This document shows positions 62,332 to 64,000 of a DNA stretch of 64,000 nt, one piece after another; position 1 is the stretch's first letter, and every line of letters starts with the position of its first letter. The stretch is from Chelydra serpentina (taxonomy: Eukaryota; Chordata; Testudines; Chelydridae): positions 913,407 to 977,406 of the forward strand of contig JBAIAC010000134.1 in assembly GCA_037349315.1 (NCBI GenBank), written 5' to 3'. The notes beneath the pieces are model-generated. The model was not told the DNA's origin. It saw only the letters and a list, made by a program, of their open reading frames with translations, and searched no databases. The translations under genes were made by a program, and so were the position numbers.

Positions 62332-64000
62332 GGGATTGGGGTGGGGGGTGAGGGTGGGGTTGAGGCTGAGGGTGAGGGTGAGGGTGAGGGTGGGGGTGGG
62401 GGTGAGGGGTGGGGTGAGTTTGAGTGTGAGGGTTGGGGTTGGGGTCAGGGTGAGGAAATGGGTGAGGGTGGGGATGGGGGAGACGGTGAGGGTGAGGGTG
62501 GACGTGGGGTTGAGGGTGAGGGTGGGGGAGAGGGTGGGGGTGGGCTTGGGCGTGCAGGTGAGGGTGAGGGTGGAAGGGGTTGGGGGTGGGAGTGAGAGTG
62601 GGGTGTGGGTGAGGGTGTGTGTGGGTGTTGGGGAAGGTTGAGGGTGGGATGGGGGGGTGGAGGTGGGGATTAGGGTGTGGGTGAGGGTGAGGGTGAGCGT
62701 GGGGGTTCGGTTGAGGGTGAGGGTGGGGTTTGGGTGATGGTGAGGGTGACGGTCAGGGTGGGGGGGGCGTAACGGTGAGGGTCAGGGTGAGTGTGGGGGT
62801 GGGGGTGGGCCTGGGCGTGAGGCTGAGGTTGGGGGTTGGGTGAGGGTGTGGCGTGGGGTGGCGGAGCGGGTGTCAGTGAGCGTGGGTGTGCAGGCAAGGT
62901 TGAGGGTGAGGCTTAGGGTGGGGATGGGGGTGAAGGTGGGCCTGGGAGTGGGGGTGTGGTGAGGGTGAGGATAAGAATGCGGCTGAGGGTGAGGGTGGGG
63001 GTGCATTTGGGTGTAGCGGTTAGGGTGGCGGTGAGAGTGAAGGAGAGGGTTAGATTGAGGGTTGGGGGTGGGTGTTGGGGTGGCGTGAGGGGTGGGGGTG
63101 TGGGTGGGGGTAAGGGTGAAAGTGAGGCTGGGACTTGGGGTGAGGAAGAGGGTGAGGGTGGGGGTAGAGGTGGGGGTGGCGGTGAGGGTAAGTGTGGGTG
63201 TTAGGCTGAGGGTGAGGGTGATGGTGGGGATGGGGGGGTTGTGGATGAGGGTGTGGGTGAGCGTGAGGGTGAGGGTGGGGATGGGGTGACGGAGGGCGTT
63301 GGGGTGAGGGTGATGGTGAGGTAGGCAGTGGGAGTGACGGTATGGGTGAGGGTGAGGGTGGGTTGGGGGTGAGGGTGATAGTGAGGGTGAGGGTTGCCTG
63401 GGCGTAAGGCTGAGTGTGGGGGGTGGGCTGAGGGTGAGCGTGGGCGTGGGGTGGATGTGCGGGTGTTAGTGAGGGTGGGTGTGCAGGTGAGGTTGAGGGT
63501 GAGGGAGTGGGTGGAGGTAGGGGTGAGGGTGAGGGTGGGGGTCGGGGTGAGGATGGGGGTTAGGGTGGCGGTGAGCGCGAATGTGAGGGTGAGATTGAGG
63601 GTTGGTGTGGGGGGTTAGGGTGAGGGTGGGTGTTGGGGTGAGTGTTGGGGTGAGGGTGGGGGTGGGGGTGAGGGTGAGGGTGAGGTGGGGGTAGAGGTTG
63701 GGGTGGCGGTGATGATGAGTGTGGGGTTAGGCTGAGGGTGACGGTGATGGTGGGGATGGGGGGGTTGTGGTTGAGGGTGGGGGTGAGCGTGAGGGTGAGC
63801 ATGGGGATGGGATGACGGAGGGCATTGGGGTGAGGTTGGGGTAGGGGTGTGTGTGAGGCTGAGGGTAGGAGTGGGGTCATCCATAAGGGTGAGGGAGGGG
63901 TTGAGGGTGAGGGTGAGAGTGATGGTGGGGTTGTGGGCACAGGTGAGGGTTGGGTGATTGTGAGGGTGAGGGTGAGTCATAGGGTGGGTGTGGGGGTTGG
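62332..64000 (+). repeat. Hexamer array continuing to the window end
   Basis: Matches 47535-49100 in order (for example gtgcaggcaaggttgagggt at 48107 and 62887, gatgatgagtgtggggttag at 48851 and 63711), so the second copy of the duplication extends at least to the window edge. Confidence 0.9.

Noticed and set aside
39950..64000. The 15.3-kb duplication as a pure assembly error
   Set aside because: The two copies differ by scattered substitutions and by 94-bp and 354-bp differences at distinct sites, which argues for real copies. Merged haplotypes cannot be excluded without reads.

Overview
This is eukaryotic, repeat-dominated DNA, most probably from a cryptodiran turtle. The evidence is CR1 LINEs with the sauropsid-type 3' tail, a tRNA-headed SINE that ends in a CR1-type tail (the tortoise Pol III SINE architecture), several hAT-type foldback elements, a PRY-SPRY exon typical of the expanded TRIM/butyrophilin-like families, and exons resembling the maestro HEAT-like repeat (MROH) family. 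No complete protein-coding gene is visible. The GC-rich, satellite-rich character suggests a microchromosome or a subtelomeric/heterochromatic region. The species assignment is inference.

Region 1 (1-13.56 kb) is a large imperfect palindrome. The left arm (about 135-6584) and right arm (about 6936-10.4 kb) flank a 350-bp unique spacer. In mirror order the arms share a C/G-rich minisatellite, a truncated PRY-SPRY exon, an interspersed repeat, a terminal-inverted-repeat transposon, a tRNA-Asn gene, an initiator-Met-like tRNA pseudogene, a 55-bp tandem repeat and a CR1 tail. Each arm also has private insertions: a 2-kb CR1 with reverse transcriptase, an LTR-like block and a tRNA-Ser pseudogene on the left; a different LTR-like block and a strongly expanded 80-bp minisatellite on the right.

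Region 2 (13.56-24.55 kb) is ordinary low-copy DNA. It holds four exon-like segments on the + strand that fit the N-terminal part of an MROH-type gene, separated by introns carrying hAT elements, old CR1/MIR-like fragments and a tRNA-Cys-like sequence. The 3' part of that gene is missing: the exons stop before the repeat arrays start.

Region 3 (24.57-64 kb) is a composite satellite domain of nearly 40 kb. Most is a degenerate hexanucleotide array whose + strand is built from TGAGGG, TGGGGG, TTAGGG and TCAGGG steps, which are telomere-variant-like. G stays on the same strand throughout. Embedded are two blocks (42.63-47.17 and 57.96-62.05 kb) of an AT-richer ~117-bp satellite, each inverted about its centre. 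The two blocks, their flanking arrays and the SINE just downstream form a tandem segmental duplication with a ~15.3-kb offset. Degenerate copies of the same 117-bp unit also mark the left edge of the array (24.57-24.92 kb). Further higher-order duplication is visible inside the array (about 1.85 kb at 27.7-31.4 kb, about 5.65 kb at 49-56 kb).

The window is best read as a record of palindrome formation, satellite amplification and retroelement insertion rather than as a set of cooperating genes. The novel elements are the telomere-variant-like array coupled to the palindromic 117-bp satellite, and the tRNA-bearing palindrome.
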